64,000 nucleotides of DNA. Origin: Citrobacter sp. wls619 (lineage in GTDB: Bacteria > Pseudomonadota > Gammaproteobacteria > Enterobacterales > Enterobacteriaceae). Of the stretch, positions 8,744-18,470 are shown in pieces; position 1 is the stretch's first letter; each line of letters starts with the position of its first letter. Made by a program: the position numbers and the translations under genes. The stretch spans positions 62,001-126,000 of the forward strand of contig NZ_SZXJ01000078.1 in NCBI RefSeq assembly GCF_005281345.1, written 5' to 3'. The notes under the pieces are model-generated. The model searched no databases and was not told where the DNA came from. It saw only the letters and a list, made by a program, of their open reading frames with translations.

Positions 8744-8956
8744 GGAGCGTTCAAAAATTGCATCACTGAGATATGACAATCATCACAAACTGTAGCCCCG
8801 CAAGTGTAAGCATATAAGAACTAAAAAAATGAAATCGTCTTTTTATCCTGCGTGATAATTTGGTTTTGCTTCCGGTTTACAGCATGATCTGTGATTCATT
8901 TCACCACATGTCAACATTACTCTAAATACAATTCAACGAAATACACGGAGGCTTTA

Positions 8957-10183
8957 ATGTTTAAAGAAGAAAGGCGCACCACTATTCTTAACTTGTTGAT
9001 CAAAGATCATAGCGTAAGCGTAAGTAAACTTGCCGTTCTTTTTAATGTTAGCCGGGAGACTATTCGTTCAGATCTTTATTATTTTCAGAAAACAGGAATG
9101 CTGGTGCGTTGTTACGGTGGTGGTATTGTTAATCGTCAGGCGTTAAGCAAACTTATTACTGAAAATAAAATAGATATCTCCGGCACTATAGCAACTCCGG
9201 CAAACAAAGATATTCGCTTAAACAAAGAAGGGGCTAAAATGTCGGGCAAAGTTTGTATTTTAGGTTCATTTAATATTGACGTATCCGCTACTGTGCCGTG
9301 GCTGCCTCAGAGCGGTGAATCTATCCTCGCAAGCCAGTCCGGTTTTTATCCAGGAGGAAAAGGCGCTAACCAGGCTCTGGCCGCAAATAATGCGGGTGCT
9401 GATATTCATTTTATTTTTAAAGTTGGCAAAGATCAGTTCAGCACTTTCGCACTCAATCATATTATTCAATCGGGCATCAACTCCTATTGTGCCTATCAAA
9501 CCGATGATGCCCCCACCGGGAGTGCACTCATTTATGTTTCAGCGGAGGATGGTGATAATATCATCGCCATCTATCCCGGTGCTAATATGTCGCTGAGCAA
9601 ACAAGAAATTAATGAACAGCAGGGTTATATCTCTGAAGCCGATGTTCTACTGATGCAACTGGAGACAAATATCGATGCTATTGAAGAGTTCGTGCGCCTG
9701 GGTAAATTAGAAAACAAAACTATCATTCTTAATCCAGCACCCTATACTAAAAATATCCACCATTTATTATCTTCCATCGATATCCTGACACCTAATGAAA
9801 CCGAGGCTTCGTTTTTGTCAGGTATTACCATTGCCGATATTGATGATGCAAAAAAAGCAGGAAATATCATTCTGCAGTCAGGTGTTAAGAAGGTCATTAT
9901 CACTCTTGGCGCGCAAGGATCATTGCTGTGCGAACATCACCGAACGTTGTTTATCCCCGCCTGGAGTGCCGTCGTCAAGGATGCCGCGGGCGCGGGTGAC
10001 GCATTTAATGGCGCACTGGCCACCTCACTTGCCCGGAAATCAGACCTTGTGTCAGCCATTCAGTATGCCTCTGCCTTTGCTTCACTGGCAGTAGAACAAG
10101 AAGGCGCATCGAGCATGCCGCAACATGAGCAGGTACTGCACCGGATGCGCACTCAATCGCATGAAATTGTTAATATCAAATAA
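8957..10183 (+). CDS. orf408: DeoR-type HTH regulator fused to a ribokinase-like (PfkB) kinase
   Basis: The start is ATG 8957, five bases after GGAGG, giving exactly 408 residues; this length matches orf408 of the Salmonella SPI-2 flank. Residues about 1-60 are a DeoR-family winged helix (KEERRTTILNLLIKDHSVSV, then NVSRETIRSDLYYF). The usual DeoR sugar-phosphate sensor domain is absent. Instead, from about residue 97 a complete PfkB kinase begins (VCILGSFNIDVSATVPW), with signature GGKGANQALAANNAG and the catalytic GAGDAFNGALATS. It therefore looks able both to bind DNA and to phosphorylate a sugar-like molecule, and the kinase domain may serve as its sensor. First gene of a co-directional unit; 12 bases precede orf245. 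The substrate is unknown. Confidence 0.8.
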   Translation: MFKEERRTTILNLLIKDHSVSVSKLAVLFNVSRETIRSDLYYFQKTGMLVRCYGGGIVNRQALSKLITENKIDISGTIATPANKDIRLNKEGAKMSGKVCILGSFNIDVSATVPWLPQSGESILASQSGFYPGGKGANQALAANNAGADIHFIFKVGKDQFSTFALNHIIQSGINSYCAYQTDDAPTGSALIYVSAEDGDNIIAIYPGANMSLSKQEINEQQGYISEADVLLMQLETNIDAIEEFVRLGKLENKTIILNPAPYTKNIHHLLSSIDILTPNETEASFLSGITIADIDDAKKAGNIILQSGVKKVIITLGAQGSLLCEHHRTLFIPAWSAVVKDAAGAGDAFNGALATSLARKSDLVSAIQYASAFASLAVEQEGASSMPQHEQVLHRMRTQSHEIVNIK

Positions 10184-10195
10184 TAGGATATCAGT

Positions 10196-10933
10196 ATGAA
10201 AATTTTATTTATCGGTGAGTCATGGCATATTCATATGATTCATTCTAAGGGATATGACAGCTTCACATCCAGTAAATACGAAGAAGGTGCTGACTATCTC
10301 TTATCCTGTCTGCGCCAGCAGAATATTACTATCGACTATATGCCAGCGCATATTGTACAAACCCGTTTTCCGCAAACCGCAGCGGAACTCGACGTATACG
10401 ACGCGATCGTGATTAGTGATATTGGCAGCAATACCTTTTTGTTGCAAAACAAAACCTTTTATCAGATGAATATCATCCCGAATGCGTTAGCGCTGATTAA
10501 AGAATATGTCTCCAATGGCGGCGGTCTGTTAATGATTGGCGGATACCTGTCCTTCACCGGCATTGAAGCTAAAGCGAATTATAAAAACACCTTGCTGGCC
10601 GACGTTTTGCCGGTCGAAATGCTGGACTATGACGATCGCGTTGAAATTCCAGAAGGATGCAGCCCAATCAACACTGATGAGCAACATGTCATTACGCAAG
10701 ATCTGACGCAGTGGCCCCCCTTACTCGGTTATAACAAACTGCACGCCAAAGTAAACGCGACAACGCTGGTCAAAATAAATGACGACCCGCTATTAGTTCT
10801 CGGTGAATACAATAAAGGGAAAGTCGGTTGTTTTGCCAGTGATTGTGCGCCGCACTGGGGTAGTCCACAATTTATGCAATGGGAACATTACACGCCATTC
10901 TGGTGTAATGTTCTGCAATCAATTAAAAAATAA
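10196..10933 (+). CDS. orf245: Glutamine amidotransferase-like (ThuA-fold) cytoplasmic protein
   Basis: The 245-residue length and position match orf245 of Salmonella. The N-terminus (KILFIGESWHIHMIHSKGYD) and the central YVSNGGGLLMIGGYLSFTG resemble the class-I amidotransferase-like/ThuA fold. I do not see a clear Cys-His-Glu triad of a working glutaminase: the nucleophile-elbow position reads GGYLSF, with no cysteine. A C-terminal FASDCAPHWGSPQF segment is also typical of this subgroup. No signal peptide. It may bind or modify a sugar or amine, but no reaction can be assigned. A terminator hairpin follows it, before orf32. Confidence 0.7.
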   Translation: MKILFIGESWHIHMIHSKGYDSFTSSKYEEGADYLLSCLRQQNITIDYMPAHIVQTRFPQTAAELDVYDAIVISDIGSNTFLLQNKTFYQMNIIPNALALIKEYVSNGGGLLMIGGYLSFTGIEAKANYKNTLLADVLPVEMLDYDDRVEIPEGCSPINTDEQHVITQDLTQWPPLLGYNKLHAKVNATTLVKINDDPLLVLGEYNKGKVGCFASDCAPHWGSPQFMQWEHYTPFWCNVLQSIKK

Positions 10934-10943
10934 GCGTCTGTCT

Positions 10944-10975
10944 GCAGGTGATTATTGAATCACCTGCCCTTTTCT
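10944..10975 (+). terminator. Hairpin terminator after orf245
   Basis: GCAGGTGA (10944-10951) pairs with TCACCTGC (10960-10967) around an eight-base loop and is followed by CCTTTTCTCTC. It would separate, or attenuate between, orf408-orf245 and orf32-orf48. Confidence 0.7.
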
Positions 10976-10994
10976 CTCTGTATCGGTTAAAAAT

Positions 10995-11888
10995 ATGCAA
11001 AGCCACTACAAATATGGTGAAATGTTTTACGATGGCATATTAACCAGCTATCGTATCTACGGCGATCCGGCATCTTCATTAATGCCATTAATTATTTTAC
11101 ACGGCGGCCCATCAGGCGGTTTTGATTATCTTTTAAATTATCACCAGCTGTCTGATGATGGACGCATGGTGGTATTTTACGATCAATATGGCTGCGGTCG
11201 TTCCACGCATTTCCCGCTGGCGGAGGCCTCATTCTGGACAATAGAACGCTATCTTCAGCAACTCCAGCAATTAATCTGCCATCTGAATATTGGCCAGCGA
11301 TATTCATTACTCGGACACTCCTGGGGAGGCATGCTGGCAGCAGAGCATGCCTGCACGCAGCCGGAAGGATTAGGTGGTGTGATATACGCCAGCTCTCCTG
11401 CCAGCATCCCACTTTGGCAAAGTGAAGTCCTGCGACTGTTTAAAGAACTCACGGCTGGCGCGGATACAATGCCAGACGATGTCATTATGCAGGCAAAAAT
11501 CTATCAGCATCCGCCTGAACAGCTTATTGCCTATTACGCCAGGCATGTTTATTCCCTGCAGCAAGAACCGCTGCATATTCAGCGTGCTAATGCGCAATTC
11601 GCCGCCGACCCCACGGCTTACCATATTTTGTGGGGCGCCAATGAGCTGGCTGTCAATGGCACGCTGGCGCAGTGGGATATCACCGATTCATTGCACAAGA
11701 TTCAATGCCCTGGATTAGTCCTTCATGGCGAGCACGATCAGGCGACATCGCAGGTCGTTCAACCGCTTATTACCCATATAACCCACTGTCGGGGCGTCAC
11801 GATTCCTGACAGCAGCCATAACCCGCATGAAGAAAATACCGGGCCTTGCCTCACTGCGGCTCGTGCGTTTTTACGCGCCCTTGATTAA
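10995..11888 (+). CDS. orf32: Alpha/beta hydrolase of the proline iminopeptidase family
   Basis: The 297-residue protein is an alpha/beta hydrolase related to proline iminopeptidase and amino-acid amide hydrolases. The family's oxyanion motif HGGPSGG is near residue 36, the nucleophile serine is in LGHSWGGM, the acidic residue is in LHGEHDQAT, and the histidine is in PDSSHNPHEE, so the catalytic triad is complete. No signal peptide, so it acts in the cytoplasm. It is followed 20 bases later by the permease gene, which suggests that it works on an imported peptide, amide or acylated amine. It corresponds by position to orf32 of the Salmonella SPI-2 flank. Confidence 0.8.
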   Translation: MQSHYKYGEMFYDGILTSYRIYGDPASSLMPLIILHGGPSGGFDYLLNYHQLSDDGRMVVFYDQYGCGRSTHFPLAEASFWTIERYLQQLQQLICHLNIGQRYSLLGHSWGGMLAAEHACTQPEGLGGVIYASSPASIPLWQSEVLRLFKELTAGADTMPDDVIMQAKIYQHPPEQLIAYYARHVYSLQQEPLHIQRANAQFAADPTAYHILWGANELAVNGTLAQWDITDSLHKIQCPGLVLHGEHDQATSQVVQPLITHITHCRGVTIPDSSHNPHEENTGPCLTAARAFLRALD

Positions 11889-11908
11889 CACGAATTGAGG
11901 TATTTACT

Positions 11909-13252
11909 ATGAGTAAAATCAAAAAGTTATCTCTTACAGATTTGGTGTTGTACGGGCTGGTATTTATGGTTCCGATCGCGCCGGTTTCTCTCTATGGTGT
12001 GGTATATAATTTATCTCATGGCATGGTCGCGCTGGTGTATATTATTGGCGCTATCGCGATGTTTTTTACCGCCCACAGCTATTCAACATTGTCAAAGCGC
12101 ATCTCCTCTTCCGGGTCGGCTTATACCTATGCGGGCGTGTGCATCAACCCCGCAGTGGGTTTTCTCACCGGCTGGATTTTGCTGCTGGATTATCTGTTAT
12201 TCCCTACGCTGGTTGCCGTGCTCGGCGGTGTTGCTGTGCATGCCATACTTCCGCAAATACCGATTTGGGTGTGGCCGTTAATTTATGTAGCCATCGGAAC
12301 GGGTATAAACTATTTGGGAATACAACAAACAGCTAAATTCGACAAGCTGCTGGTCTTTATTCAACTCGGTATTCTGGCCATTTTTGTGGTGCTGATTTTG
12401 CGTCTGCTGATGCTCGATAGCAGCCATGTGTCATTCTCTTTCAAACCCTTTTTTGACTCTCAGTGGTTTACGCCTGGCTTAATTGCTACCGCTATCTCTG
12501 TTGCGGCACTCAACTTCCTCGGGTTTGATGCCATCAGTACCTTAAGCGAAGAAAGCGAAGGCGGCGGAAAAGCGGTCAGTAAGGCAACTCTTCTCGCCCT
12601 GATCCTGGCCACCGTGCTGTTTATTATTGTGGTGACGTTTGCCGCATTCGCCACCGGCAAAATAGACAGCTTTGCCGACGGTACTGAAACAAACGAAGCC
12701 TTCTTCACGATTGCAGGTGATGTTGGCGGTATCTGGCTTAAAGTCGCATTTTCTATCATCGTGGCGTTCGTTTGCGCGGTCGGCAATATCATAACGGCAC
12801 AAACCGCCGTATCCCGCGTTCTGTTCTCTATGGGGCGCGACAAAATGTTGCCCACATTCCTGGCACACGTACACCATAAAAGAAAAACACCTGACTATGC
12901 CATTCTGTTCACCGGGGCTGTGACACTCTTTCTTAGCTACCTGTTTTCCGGGAAAATTGAGTCCATATCCACCCTTGTTAACTTCGGCGCGCTTTTCGCC
13001 TTCTTTGTGGTAAACCTGTGTGTCTTTGTGCTCTACAACGTAAAGATGAAAGAACATCGTCGCCTTTTCCCACACGTGATCTCTCCTGTGCTGGGCATGG
13101 TCGTCATCGGTTATGTCTGTATGAATATGAACATTCACGCGCTGACGCTGGGGGTCATCTGGTCTGTCATCGGTCTGGCGATTCTGTGGTATCGGAAAGC
13201 GCATAAGCAGGACATCAATATCGATCTTGAGGGGCGCAAGCTGCTCGACTAA
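11909..13252 (+). CDS. orf48: APC-family amino acid or amine permease (PuuP-like)
   Basis: The 447-residue inner-membrane protein has about twelve hydrophobic segments. It shares several stretches with the putrescine importer PuuP: SGSAYTYAGVCINP, GWILLLDYLLFP, NFLGFDAISTLSEE and VSRVLFSMGRDKMLP. This points to an amine, amino acid or close derivative as substrate. It is the last gene of the unit begun by orf408 and is followed by a strong terminator. It corresponds by position to orf48 of Salmonella. Confidence 0.82.
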   Translation: MSKIKKLSLTDLVLYGLVFMVPIAPVSLYGVVYNLSHGMVALVYIIGAIAMFFTAHSYSTLSKRISSSGSAYTYAGVCINPAVGFLTGWILLLDYLLFPTLVAVLGGVAVHAILPQIPIWVWPLIYVAIGTGINYLGIQQTAKFDKLLVFIQLGILAIFVVLILRLLMLDSSHVSFSFKPFFDSQWFTPGLIATAISVAALNFLGFDAISTLSEESEGGGKAVSKATLLALILATVLFIIVVTFAAFATGKIDSFADGTETNEAFFTIAGDVGGIWLKVAFSIIVAFVCAVGNIITAQTAVSRVLFSMGRDKMLPTFLAHVHHKRKTPDYAILFTGAVTLFLSYLFSGKIESISTLVNFGALFAFFVVNLCVFVLYNVKMKEHRRLFPHVISPVLGMVVIGYVCMNMNIHALTLGVIWSVIGLAILWYRKAHKQDINIDLEGRKLLD

Positions 13253-13299
13253 GTCGTCTGAATACTGAGTTTGCAGCAGGTTATTTTTTCTTGTTGCGC

Positions 13300-13330
13300 A
13301 ACACCGCCTGACGTTAGGCGGTGTTTTGTT
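13300..13330 (+). terminator. Rho-independent terminator after orf48
   Basis: AACACCGCCT (13300-13309) pairs perfectly with AGGCGGTGTT (13316-13325) around a six-base loop, followed by TTGTT. It ends the orf48 transcript before the pykF promoter. Confidence 0.85.
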
Positions 13331-13403
13331 AACCAACCTGAAACAATTTAATGCAGATTCTTTGTGAAACTGCACAGAACTCTTTTGAAACGCTGTTTCC
13401 ATT

Positions 13404-13432
13404 TTCCTTTTTGATAATTTTCAGCGTATAAT
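13404..13432 (+). promoter_or_regulatory. pykF promoter
   Basis: A consensus -10 TATAAT lies at 13427-13432 with a weak -35 (TTCCTT, 13404-13409) 17 bases upstream. The 5' untranslated leader would be about 230 bases, as in E. coli pykF. The 76-codon frame inside this leader is not considered a gene. Confidence 0.75.
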
Positions 13433-13449
13433 GCGCGCCAATTGTCTCT

Positions 13450-13463
13450 TGAATGGTTTCAGC
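13450..13463 (-). promoter_or_regulatory. Cra (FruR) site at pykF
   Basis: Read on the minus strand, GCTGAAACCATTCA fits the Cra consensus (RSTGAAWCSNTHHW) fully or nearly so. It begins about 18 bases downstream of the -10 box, where bound Cra would block transcription, consistent with known Cra repression of pykF. Confidence 0.8.
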
Positions 13464-13668
13464 ACATTGACCTGTAAAACTCAACGACTACAAAACTCAC
13501 CATCCCGTTGGGCTGAAACGCAAGCACACATTCCTCTGCACGCTTTATCGATGTCACCTATTCTTAGAGCGAGGCATCACAACTTTCGTAACTCAGGTTT
13601 AGCTTTCCATCCGTGCGCGATGGAAGCCAGATTTCCATATCCTTCTCAACTTAAAGACTAAGACTGTC

Positions 13669-15081
13669 ATGAAAAAGACGAAAATTGTTTGCACCATCGG
13701 TCCGAAAACCGAATCCGAAGAGATGTTATCCAAAATGCTGGACGCGGGCATGAACGTCATGCGTCTGAACTTCTCCCACGGTGATTACGCAGAACACGGT
13801 CAGCGCATCAAGAATTTGCGCAACGTCATGAGCAAAACCGGTAAAAAAGCCGCGATTCTGCTCGATACCAAAGGTCCGGAAATCCGTACCATTAAGCTGG
13901 AAGGCGGCAACGACGTTTCTCTGAAAGCGGGCCAGACCTTCACTTTCACTACCGACAAATCTGTTGTAGGTAACAACGAAATCGTTGCGGTTACCTATGA
14001 AGGCTTCACGAAAGACCTGTCTGTTGGCAACACCGTACTGGTTGATGATGGCCTGATTGGCATGGAAGTTACCGCTATCGAAGGTAACAAAGTTATCTGT
14101 AAAGTGCTGAACAACGGCGATCTGGGCGAAAACAAAGGCGTTAACCTGCCAGGCGTTTCCATTGCCCTGCCAGCACTGGCTGAAAAAGACAAACAGGACC
14201 TGATCTTCGGTTGTGAGCAAGGCGTTGACTTCGTTGCGGCCTCCTTTATCCGTAAACGTTCTGACGTCGTTGAAATCCGTGAGCATCTGAAAGCACACGG
14301 CGGCGAAAACATCCAGATCATCTCCAAGATTGAAAACCAGGAAGGCCTGAACAACTTCGACGAAATCCTCGAAGCATCCGACGGCATCATGGTTGCTCGT
14401 GGCGACATGGGCGTTGAGATCCCGGTTGAAGAAGTTATCTTCGCGCAGAAGATGATCATCGAGAAATGTATCCGTGCACGTAAGGTCGTTATCACTGCGA
14501 CCCAGATGCTGGATTCCATGATCAAAAACCCACGTCCGACCCGTGCTGAAGCCGGCGACGTGGCGAACGCCATCCTCGACGGCACCGATGCCGTTATGCT
14601 GTCAGGTGAATCCGCGAAAGGTAAATACCCGCTGGAAGCGGTGACCATCATGGCCACCATCTGCGAACGTACCGACCGTGTGATGACCAGCCGTCTGGAC
14701 TTCAATAATGACAGCCGTAAACTGCGCATCACTGAAGCTGTGTGCCGTGGTGCTGTTGAAACTGCAGAAAAACTGGATGCTCCGCTGATCGTCGTGGCAA
14801 CCCAGGGCGGTAAATCTGCACGTGCTGTGCGTAAATACTTCCCGGATGCCACCATCCTGGCGCTGACCACCAACGAAACTACCGCTCGCCAGCTGGTGCT
14901 GAGCAAAGGCGTCGTTGCACAGGTTGTTAAAGAAATCACCTCTACTGATGATTTCTACCGTCTGGGCAAAGAAGTGGCTCTGGAAAGCGGTCTGGCACAG
15001 AAAGGTGACGTCGTTGTTATGGTTTCCGGCGCACTGGTTCCGAGCGGCACGACCAATACGGCATCTGTTCACGTGCTGTAA
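13669..15081 (+). CDS. pykF: Pyruvate kinase I
   Basis: PykF converts phosphoenolpyruvate and ADP to pyruvate and ATP, the last step of glycolysis; this isoenzyme is activated by fructose 1,6-bisphosphate. The 470-residue product is the standard length. It starts [19 protein letters not shown] and carries the active-site stretch [18 protein letters not shown], with the catalytic lysine after ISK, and [12 protein letters not shown]. Codon usage is that of a highly expressed gene. Transcribed alone behind a Cra-controlled promoter and followed by a strong terminator. Confidence 0.99.
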   Translation: MKKTKIVCTIGPKTESEEMLSKMLDAGMNVMRLNFSHGDYAEHGQRIKNLRNVMSKTGKKAAILLDTKGPEIRTIKLEGGNDVSLKAGQTFTFTTDKSVVGNNEIVAVTYEGFTKDLSVGNTVLVDDGLIGMEVTAIEGNKVICKVLNNGDLGENKGVNLPGVSIALPALAEKDKQDLIFGCEQGVDFVAASFIRKRSDVVEIREHLKAHGGENIQIISKIENQEGLNNFDEILEASDGIMVARGDMGVEIPVEEVIFAQKMIIEKCIRARKVVITATQMLDSMIKNPRPTRAEAGDVANAILDGTDAVMLSGESAKGKYPLEAVTIMATICERTDRVMTSRLDFNNDSRKLRITEAVCRGAVETAEKLDAPLIVVATQGGKSARAVRKYFPDATILALTTNETTARQLVLSKGVVAQVVKEITSTDDFYRLGKEVALESGLAQKGDVVVMVSGALVPSGTTNTASVHVL

Positions 15082-15109
15082 TAATTCCATCGCGAATTAA
15101 TTTGCTTAA

Positions 15110-15138
15110 AAAGCGCCCTTGCGGCGCTTTTTTATTTT
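15110..15138 (+). terminator. pykF terminator
   Basis: AAAGCGCC (15110-15117) pairs with GGCGCTTT (15123-15130) around CTTGC, followed by a T-rich run. The rest of the pykF-lpp gap up to 15300 shows only AT-rich sequence. Confidence 0.9.
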
Positions 15139-15314
15139 CTTGATAGCCACGATTAATAAAAAATCAAATCGGATTTCACTATCTAATCCGAGATTATCTA
15201 AGATGAATCCGATGGAAGCTTTCTGTTTTCTCTCGGGTTTTTGGCTGTTTTTGCACAATTCGATGCTTCTTTGAGCGAACGATCAAAAATAAGTGCATTC
15301 CCATCAAAAAAATA

Positions 15315-15343
15315 TTCTCAACATAAAAAACTTTGTGTAATAC
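15315..15343 (+). promoter_or_regulatory. lpp promoter
   Basis: TTCTCA (15315-15320), a 17-base AT-rich spacer and TAATAC (15338-15343) reproduce the well-known lpp promoter region. The leader ends with a GAGGGT ribosome site before ATG 15389. Confidence 0.85.
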
Positions 15344-15376
15344 TTGTAACGCTACATGGAGATTAACTCAATCTAG

Positions 15377-15625
<249 letters not shown>

Positions 15626-15640
15626 TAGTATCTGTGTAAT

Positions 15641-15672
15641 AAAAATGGCGCACATTGTGCGCCATTTTTTTT
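15641..15672 (+). terminator. lpp terminator
   Basis: AAAAATGGCGCAC (15641-15653) pairs with GTGCGCCATTTTT (15657-15669) around three bases, then more T. It is a very strong hairpin, and its A/T symmetry lets it also serve ldtE from the other side. Confidence 0.92.
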
Positions 15673-15692
15673 GCCCGTTATTTCCTTCCCTG

Positions 15693-16697
15693 TTACTGCG
15701 TTGTGCGCATCTGCGCATCCTCCCCTGGCGCACCGTTCTGCGCTGACGTCACTTCGGGTCCATTGGCAACAACCGGTGTCTGCCCGGAACTAACGGTCAC
15801 GGGATACCCCGCACGGCGATACAGCGCTCTCTCAACCAGACTGTTATCGACGGCCTTATTCTCTTTGAACTGATTAAAACCTGCCGGTAATACATAGGGC
15901 ATGGTCTGAACGTTTTGTTCCTCTTCCGGTGACAACGGCCTGTGCACCTCAACATAGCGCATACCATTTGGCTCAACGGAGTACTTTATCGGCTCGTTGA
16001 TTACTCTGACAGGCGTACCTGGCCGCACCTGCTCGAACAGCGCTTTGATATCCGGCGCGTTCATACGGATACAACCAGAGCTTACGCGCAGGCCAACACT
16101 GTCAGGTGCGCTGGTTCCATGGATCAGGTATTCACCATTTCCATGCGCCAGACGCAATGCAAAGCGTCCTAACGGGTTATTTGGCCCCGCAGGTACTACC
16201 GGCGGTAATGTGATGCCGCGCTCCAGAGAGCGCTTACGGATGCCCGGTGTAGGCGTCCAGGTCGGATTGGGTATTTTCTGCCCAATACGGGTTTCCATCA
16301 CCGGTGTTTCCAGCCCCTGCAAACCAATGCCAATGGGGAAGACCTGAACAATTTTTTCTCCCGGCGGGAAGTAATACAAACGCAGTTCCGCCAGATTCAC
16401 AATAATGCCTTCGCGTGGCACATCCGGTAGCAATAATTGCGAGGGAATGGTTATCAGGGTTCCAGGCCTGGGTACGGGGGCTATGGTGTTATTTGCTTCA
16501 AGGATCAGCATTGCAGCGGTGTCAAAACGCCGGGCTATCGCCTGGAGATTCTTATCGCCTTCCTGCACGGTGTAGGTTTGATTTTGCCCAACAAGACGGC
16601 TATTCGCCGCAGGCAACGGATAATCGACCGCCCAAGCGGCCTGTATAGCGCTGTAAGCGCCGATCAGCATTAACGTAATAATAGACGCGCGTTTCAT
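15693..16697 (-). CDS. ldtE: L,D-transpeptidase LdtE
   Basis: LdtE (YnhG) makes 3-3 cross-links between diaminopimelate residues in peptidoglycan in the periplasm. I start at ATG 16697 (334 residues, the E. coli length) rather than the GTG two codons upstream. A signal peptide ends SAIQAAWA before VDYPLP. A LysM-like wall-binding segment follows ([20 protein letters not shown], about 40-60). The YkuD catalytic core has [20 protein letters not shown] with the active-site cysteine in SSGCIRM. Convergent with lpp. Confidence 0.96.
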   Translation of the reverse strand: MKRASIITLMLIGAYSAIQAAWAVDYPLPAANSRLVGQNQTYTVQEGDKNLQAIARRFDTAAMLILEANNTIAPVPRPGTLITIPSQLLLPDVPREGIIVNLAELRLYYFPPGEKIVQVFPIGIGLQGLETPVMETRIGQKIPNPTWTPTPGIRKRSLERGITLPPVVPAGPNNPLGRFALRLAHGNGEYLIHGTSAPDSVGLRVSSGCIRMNAPDIKALFEQVRPGTPVRVINEPIKYSVEPNGMRYVEVHRPLSPEEEQNVQTMPYVLPAGFNQFKENKAVDNSLVERALYRRAGYPVTVSSGQTPVVANGPEVTSAQNGAPGEDAQMRTTQ

Positions 16698-16722
16698 ACT
16701 CACTCACCCCCCTGGCGTTATT

Positions 16723-16755
16723 GCCGGATGACGGCAAGCGTCCGATCCGGCCTAC
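16723..16755. repeat. REP element
   Basis: A single REP palindromic unit: GCCGGATGACGGCAAGCG, then TCCGATCCGGCCTAC. It lies between the end of sufE and the start of ldtE, at the 3' end of the suf transcript. Confidence 0.8.
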
Positions 16756-16820
16756 GAGTCATTGCGGTGCCTTTCACGGAATCATTCCAGTCAGCCTGAA
16801 AGATGACGTGTTTTATCAGT

Positions 16821-17237
16821 TTAGCTAAGAGTTGCGGCTTTGGAGCGGATCGCCCGTATCATCGCTTCCAGTCCCTGTGAACGTGAAGGTGTGAGATGCT
16901 GTGCGAGCGCCATTTTTTCGAACCACGGACGCACATCAAAATTCACAATATCCTGAGCCGTCATCCGGTCATACAAAATGAAGACGACGGCGATAAGTCC
17001 TTTCACAATTGCCGCATCACTGTCGCCCTGTAATTCAATAATACCTTCAGCATTCTGCCGCATAACAATCCATACCTGACTTTGACATCCCTGAATGCTA
17101 TTTTCCGGGCAGCGATCGTCGGCAGTTAATTCCGGCAGCCGCTGACCCAGTTCAATGATGTACAGGTATTTCTCTTCCCAATTAGCGCAACGCAGAAAAT
17201 TACGCAACAGTTTTTCTTTATCCGGTAGCGCAGCCAT
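16821..17237 (-). CDS. sufE: Cysteine desulfuration protein SufE
   Basis: SufE takes the persulfide sulfur from SufS and passes it to the SufBCD scaffold. The 138-residue protein has the sulfur-accepting cysteine at residue 51 in [10 protein letters not shown], the same position as in E. coli. Last gene of sufABCDSE, 12 bases after sufS. Confidence 0.98.
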   Translation of the reverse strand: MAALPDKEKLLRNFLRCANWEEKYLYIIELGQRLPELTADDRCPENSIQGCQSQVWIVMRQNAEGIIELQGDSDAAIVKGLIAVVFILYDRMTAQDIVNFDVRPWFEKMALAQHLTPSRSQGLEAMIRAIRSKAATLS

Positions 17238-17249
17238 AATGCCTCCCTG

Positions 17250-18470
17250 TTATCCCAGCAAGTGATGAATACGCTTGAGTCCCGTCACCAGGCGATCCAC
17301 TTCTTCATGGGTGTTATACATGGCAATGGAAGCCCGGCACATCGCGGGAACGTGATAATAAGCCATCAACGGCATCGCGCAGTGATGCCCCGTGCGCACG
17401 GCAATTCCATAGTTATCAAGAAAGCTACCGACGTCATACGCGTGATGCTTGCCCAGGTTAAAGGCGATCACGCCTAAACGGTTTTCCGGGCCGTAGAGCG
17501 TCAGATTAGGTACCTCCGCCAGTTGCTCCAGCGCATAACGCATCATGAACTGCTCATATTCACTGATTTCAGTAAGCCCCAGCGCGCTAACGTATTCAAT
17601 GGCCGCTCCCAGACCGATAATCCCTCCGGTGTTCGGCGTTCCGGCTTCAAAACGCCAGGGGGCTTTGGCCCACGTTGTTCCCTGGCTCAGACTGACGGTT
17701 GCTATCATCGAGCCACCGCCTTCCCACGGCGGCATTTCCTGCAGCAACGACTCTCTGGCATACAGCACGCCAATGCCGGTGGGTCCATACAGCTTATGTC
17801 CGGAGAAAACATAAAAGTCACAATCCAGTGCCTGCACGTCCACCGGGTGATGCATGACCGCCTGCGCGCCGTCTACCAGCACTTTTGCGCCGAACTGATG
17901 CGCCAGCTCAATCATCTCCGGCAGCGGGTTTTCCGTGCCCAGGACATTCGATACGTGGGTAATGGCCAGCAGTTGCGTGCGGTCATCAAACAGCGTCGGC
18001 AATGTTTCCAGTTGCAACGTCCCATCGGCATTCAGTGGGATAACACGCAGTTCCGCACCTACACGAGCGCACAGCATCTGCCAGGGGACAATATTGGCGT
18101 GGTGTTCCATTTCACTGATGATGATGTTATCACCCGCCCGGACATTGCTACTGCCCCAGCTGTTCGCCACCAGGTTGATGCCCTCCGTCGTGCCGCGGAC
18201 AAACACCAGTTCTTCGGCAGAACGTGCGTTAATAAACAATGACGCCAGCTTGCGTACATTCTCCATTTTTTCCGTCGCCTGGGCACTGAGCGTATGAATA
18301 CCCCGATGGACTGCCGCATAGCCATGCCGATAAAACTCAGCCTCGGCATCAATCACCTGGTTGGGCTTTTGCGCACTGGCAGCACTGTCGAGATAAGCCA
18401 GCGGTAAGCCGTTGACCTCACGCGTCAGGACCGGAAAGTCCGCCCGTACTTTTTCAATGGGAAATGTCAT
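17250..18470 (-). CDS. sufS: Cysteine desulfurase SufS
   Basis: SufS is a pyridoxal-phosphate enzyme that removes sulfur from cysteine, leaving alanine and an enzyme persulfide. The 406-residue protein has the PLP lysine in [11 protein letters not shown] and the catalytic cysteine at residue 364 in [10 protein letters not shown]. Its start overlaps the sufD stop (ATGA), so the two are translationally coupled. Confidence 0.98.
   Translation of the reverse strand: MTFPIEKVRADFPVLTREVNGLPLAYLDSAASAQKPNQVIDAEAEFYRHGYAAVHRGIHTLSAQATEKMENVRKLASLFINARSAEELVFVRGTTEGINLVANSWGSSNVRAGDNIIISEMEHHANIVPWQMLCARVGAELRVIPLNADGTLQLETLPTLFDDRTQLLAITHVSNVLGTENPLPEMIELAHQFGAKVLVDGAQAVMHHPVDVQALDCDFYVFSGHKLYGPTGIGVLYARESLLQEMPPWEGGGSMIATVSLSQGTTWAKAPWRFEAGTPNTGGIIGLGAAIEYVSALGLTEISEYEQFMMRYALEQLAEVPNLTLYGPENRLGVIAFNLGKHHAYDVGSFLDNYGIAVRTGHHCAMPLMAYYHVPAMCRASIAMYNTHEEVDRLVTGLKRIHHLLG

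Larger units (their letters stand above)
8449..8956. other. 508-base divergent intergenic region between the sfb-like operon and orf408
   Basis: AT-rich, with no long reading frame. It must hold the promoters for both divergent units. Visible elements are a candidate MetJ-type site (8505-8528), an inverted repeat TCAGCCC (8611-8617) with GGGCTGA (8640-8646), a 30-codon reading frame (8651-8743), and a strong GGAGG ribosome site for orf408 at 8947-8951. Confidence 0.6.

Noticed and set aside
13511-13524. Second Cra-like site (GCTGAAACGCAAGC) in the pykF leader
   Set aside because: Only the left half fits the consensus, so it is too weak to list.
13431-13661. 76-codon frame in the pykF leader
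   Set aside because: It begins at the -10 region of the pykF promoter, lacks a ribosome site and covers the Cra site; the leader is known to be long and non-coding in E. coli.
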